Assembly: GCF_015223355.1 (NCBI RefSeq)
Contig: NZ_JADFFK010000014.1
Coordinates: forward strand, 62,001-126,000
Origin: Salipiger mangrovisoli
GTDB lineage: Bacteria > Pseudomonadota > Alphaproteobacteria > Rhodobacterales > Rhodobacteraceae
Length of the DNA stretch: 64,000 nucleotides
Direction: 5' to 3'
In this document: positions 63,610-64,000 of the stretch, in pieces
How the letters are laid out: each line of letters starts with the position of its first letter
Numbering within the stretch: the stretch's first letter is position 1
The notes under the pieces: generated by a model
Seen by the model: only the letters and a program-made list of their open reading frames with translations
Told to the model about the DNA's origin: nothing
Database searches by the model: none
Program-made: the position numbers and the translations under genes

Positions 63610-64000
63610 ATGACTTCCCGCTTCGCCAACTTGCCCGACTACATCCAGGGCGTGACCTATGAAATATGGGAAGGTCGCCAGATCTCCTCTCTGCACGAGT
63701 GCTATGGGACGGACATCATCGTCCGCAACACCACCGGGCTCTCCATCGGCAACGAGTTGGTGATCAAATACACGCTGGCCTCCATGGCAACCTTCCCGGA
63801 CCGCGAGATCCTTGGAGACGACGTGATCTGGTCGGGCACCGAAGAAGAGGGTTACCTCTCTTCGCATCGCTCGATGATCATCGGCACTCACGCGGGCTGG
63901 GGCCCATTCGGCGCGCCGACCGGCAAGAAAATCTACATGCGCTGCATCGCGGATTGCTATGCCAAAGACGACGTGATCACCGACGAATGGTTGTGCTGCG
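63610..64000 (+). CDS. SnoaL/NTF2-like protein, cut by window end
   Basis: The first 130 residues of a protein that runs past the window. They show an NTF2-like cone fold: YIQGVTYEIWEGRQISSLHE, IVRNTTGLSIGN, TLASMATFPDREILGDDVIW, SHRSMIIGTHAGWGPFGAP and YMRCIADCYAKDDVI. These resemble the SnoaL/ester-cyclase-like proteins often found at the end of sugar importer operons in Rhodobacterales, with unknown substrate. AAGGA lies 6 bases before ATG, and the gene follows the ATPase by 70 bases. Confidence 0.7.
   Translation, partial: MTSRFANLPDYIQGVTYEIWEGRQISSLHECYGTDIIVRNTTGLSIGNELVIKYTLASMATFPDREILGDDVIWSGTEEEGYLSSHRSMIIGTHAGWGPFGAPTGKKIYMRCIADCYAKDDVITDEWLCC

Overview
The window is GC-rich (roughly two-thirds G+C by eye) and looks alphaproteobacterial, most likely from the Rhodobacterales/roseobacter group. 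The clues are an FnrL/FnrN-type four-cysteine regulator, a class I PHA synthase with an intracellular depolymerase, RTX proteins with no signal peptide (type I secretion style), and the general gene and codon style. No rRNA, tRNA or CRISPR array was seen. Decayed IS110, IS30 and IS3 transposase genes and several broken metabolic genes mark it as an accessory region.

Region 1 (about 1-35.8 kb) is a low-oxygen/stress island. It holds DUF2267, DUF883-like, holin-like, universal stress, orphan OmpR regulator, host-attachment-type and CBS-domain proteins, a P1B-type metal ATPase, PHA synthase and depolymerase, a Crp/Fnr regulator, two Hsp20 proteins, Lon, a phosphoribosyltransferase/hydrolase/erythromycin-esterase fusion and an MBL/beta-CASP nuclease. 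In the middle is a tightly packed operon: acetyl-CoA synthetase, fused pyruvate-dehydrogenase-type E1 alpha/beta, E2, acyl carrier protein and a complete [FeFe]-hydrogenase with a SnoaL-like tail. E2 carries a one-base frameshift in a run of seven Gs. Four perfect FNR-type boxes (TTGAY-N4-RTCAA) and several one-mismatch boxes lie in the gaps, commonly 60-73 bases before a start codon. I infer one Fnr-controlled regulon whose content recalls the mycobacterial DosR dormancy regulon. Three secreted or surface-type proteins belong to the same region: a beta-propeller/C-type-lectin protein, a Gly/Asn-rich protein and a small RTX protein.

Region 2 (about 36.7-53.4 kb, minus strand) is a twelve-gene alginate-type exopolysaccharide operon, read algD, alg8, alg44, algA, an AlgG-like beta-helix protein, algI, algJ, a small SEL1 protein, algX, algF, a double-size AlgK-like protein and an AlgL-like protein. 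The polymerase and O-acetylation machinery look intact. Several other parts are altered: Alg44 lacks the usual c-di-GMP ligands of PilZ, the isomerase half of AlgA has lost its metal ligands, the AlgL catalytic His is Leu, no DPHD motif is visible in the AlgG-like protein, and no AlgE porin is present. A LuxR-type regulator with a clear terminator lies just upstream, and the gap before algD has two perfect inverted repeats. A large beta-helix/RTX protein next to it may act on the exported polymer.

Region 3 (about 58-64 kb) begins with IS3 remnants and a promoter region with two neighbouring palindromes. It then carries a carbohydrate-type ABC importer (binding protein, two permeases, ATPase), followed by the start of a SnoaL/NTF2-like protein cut by the window end.
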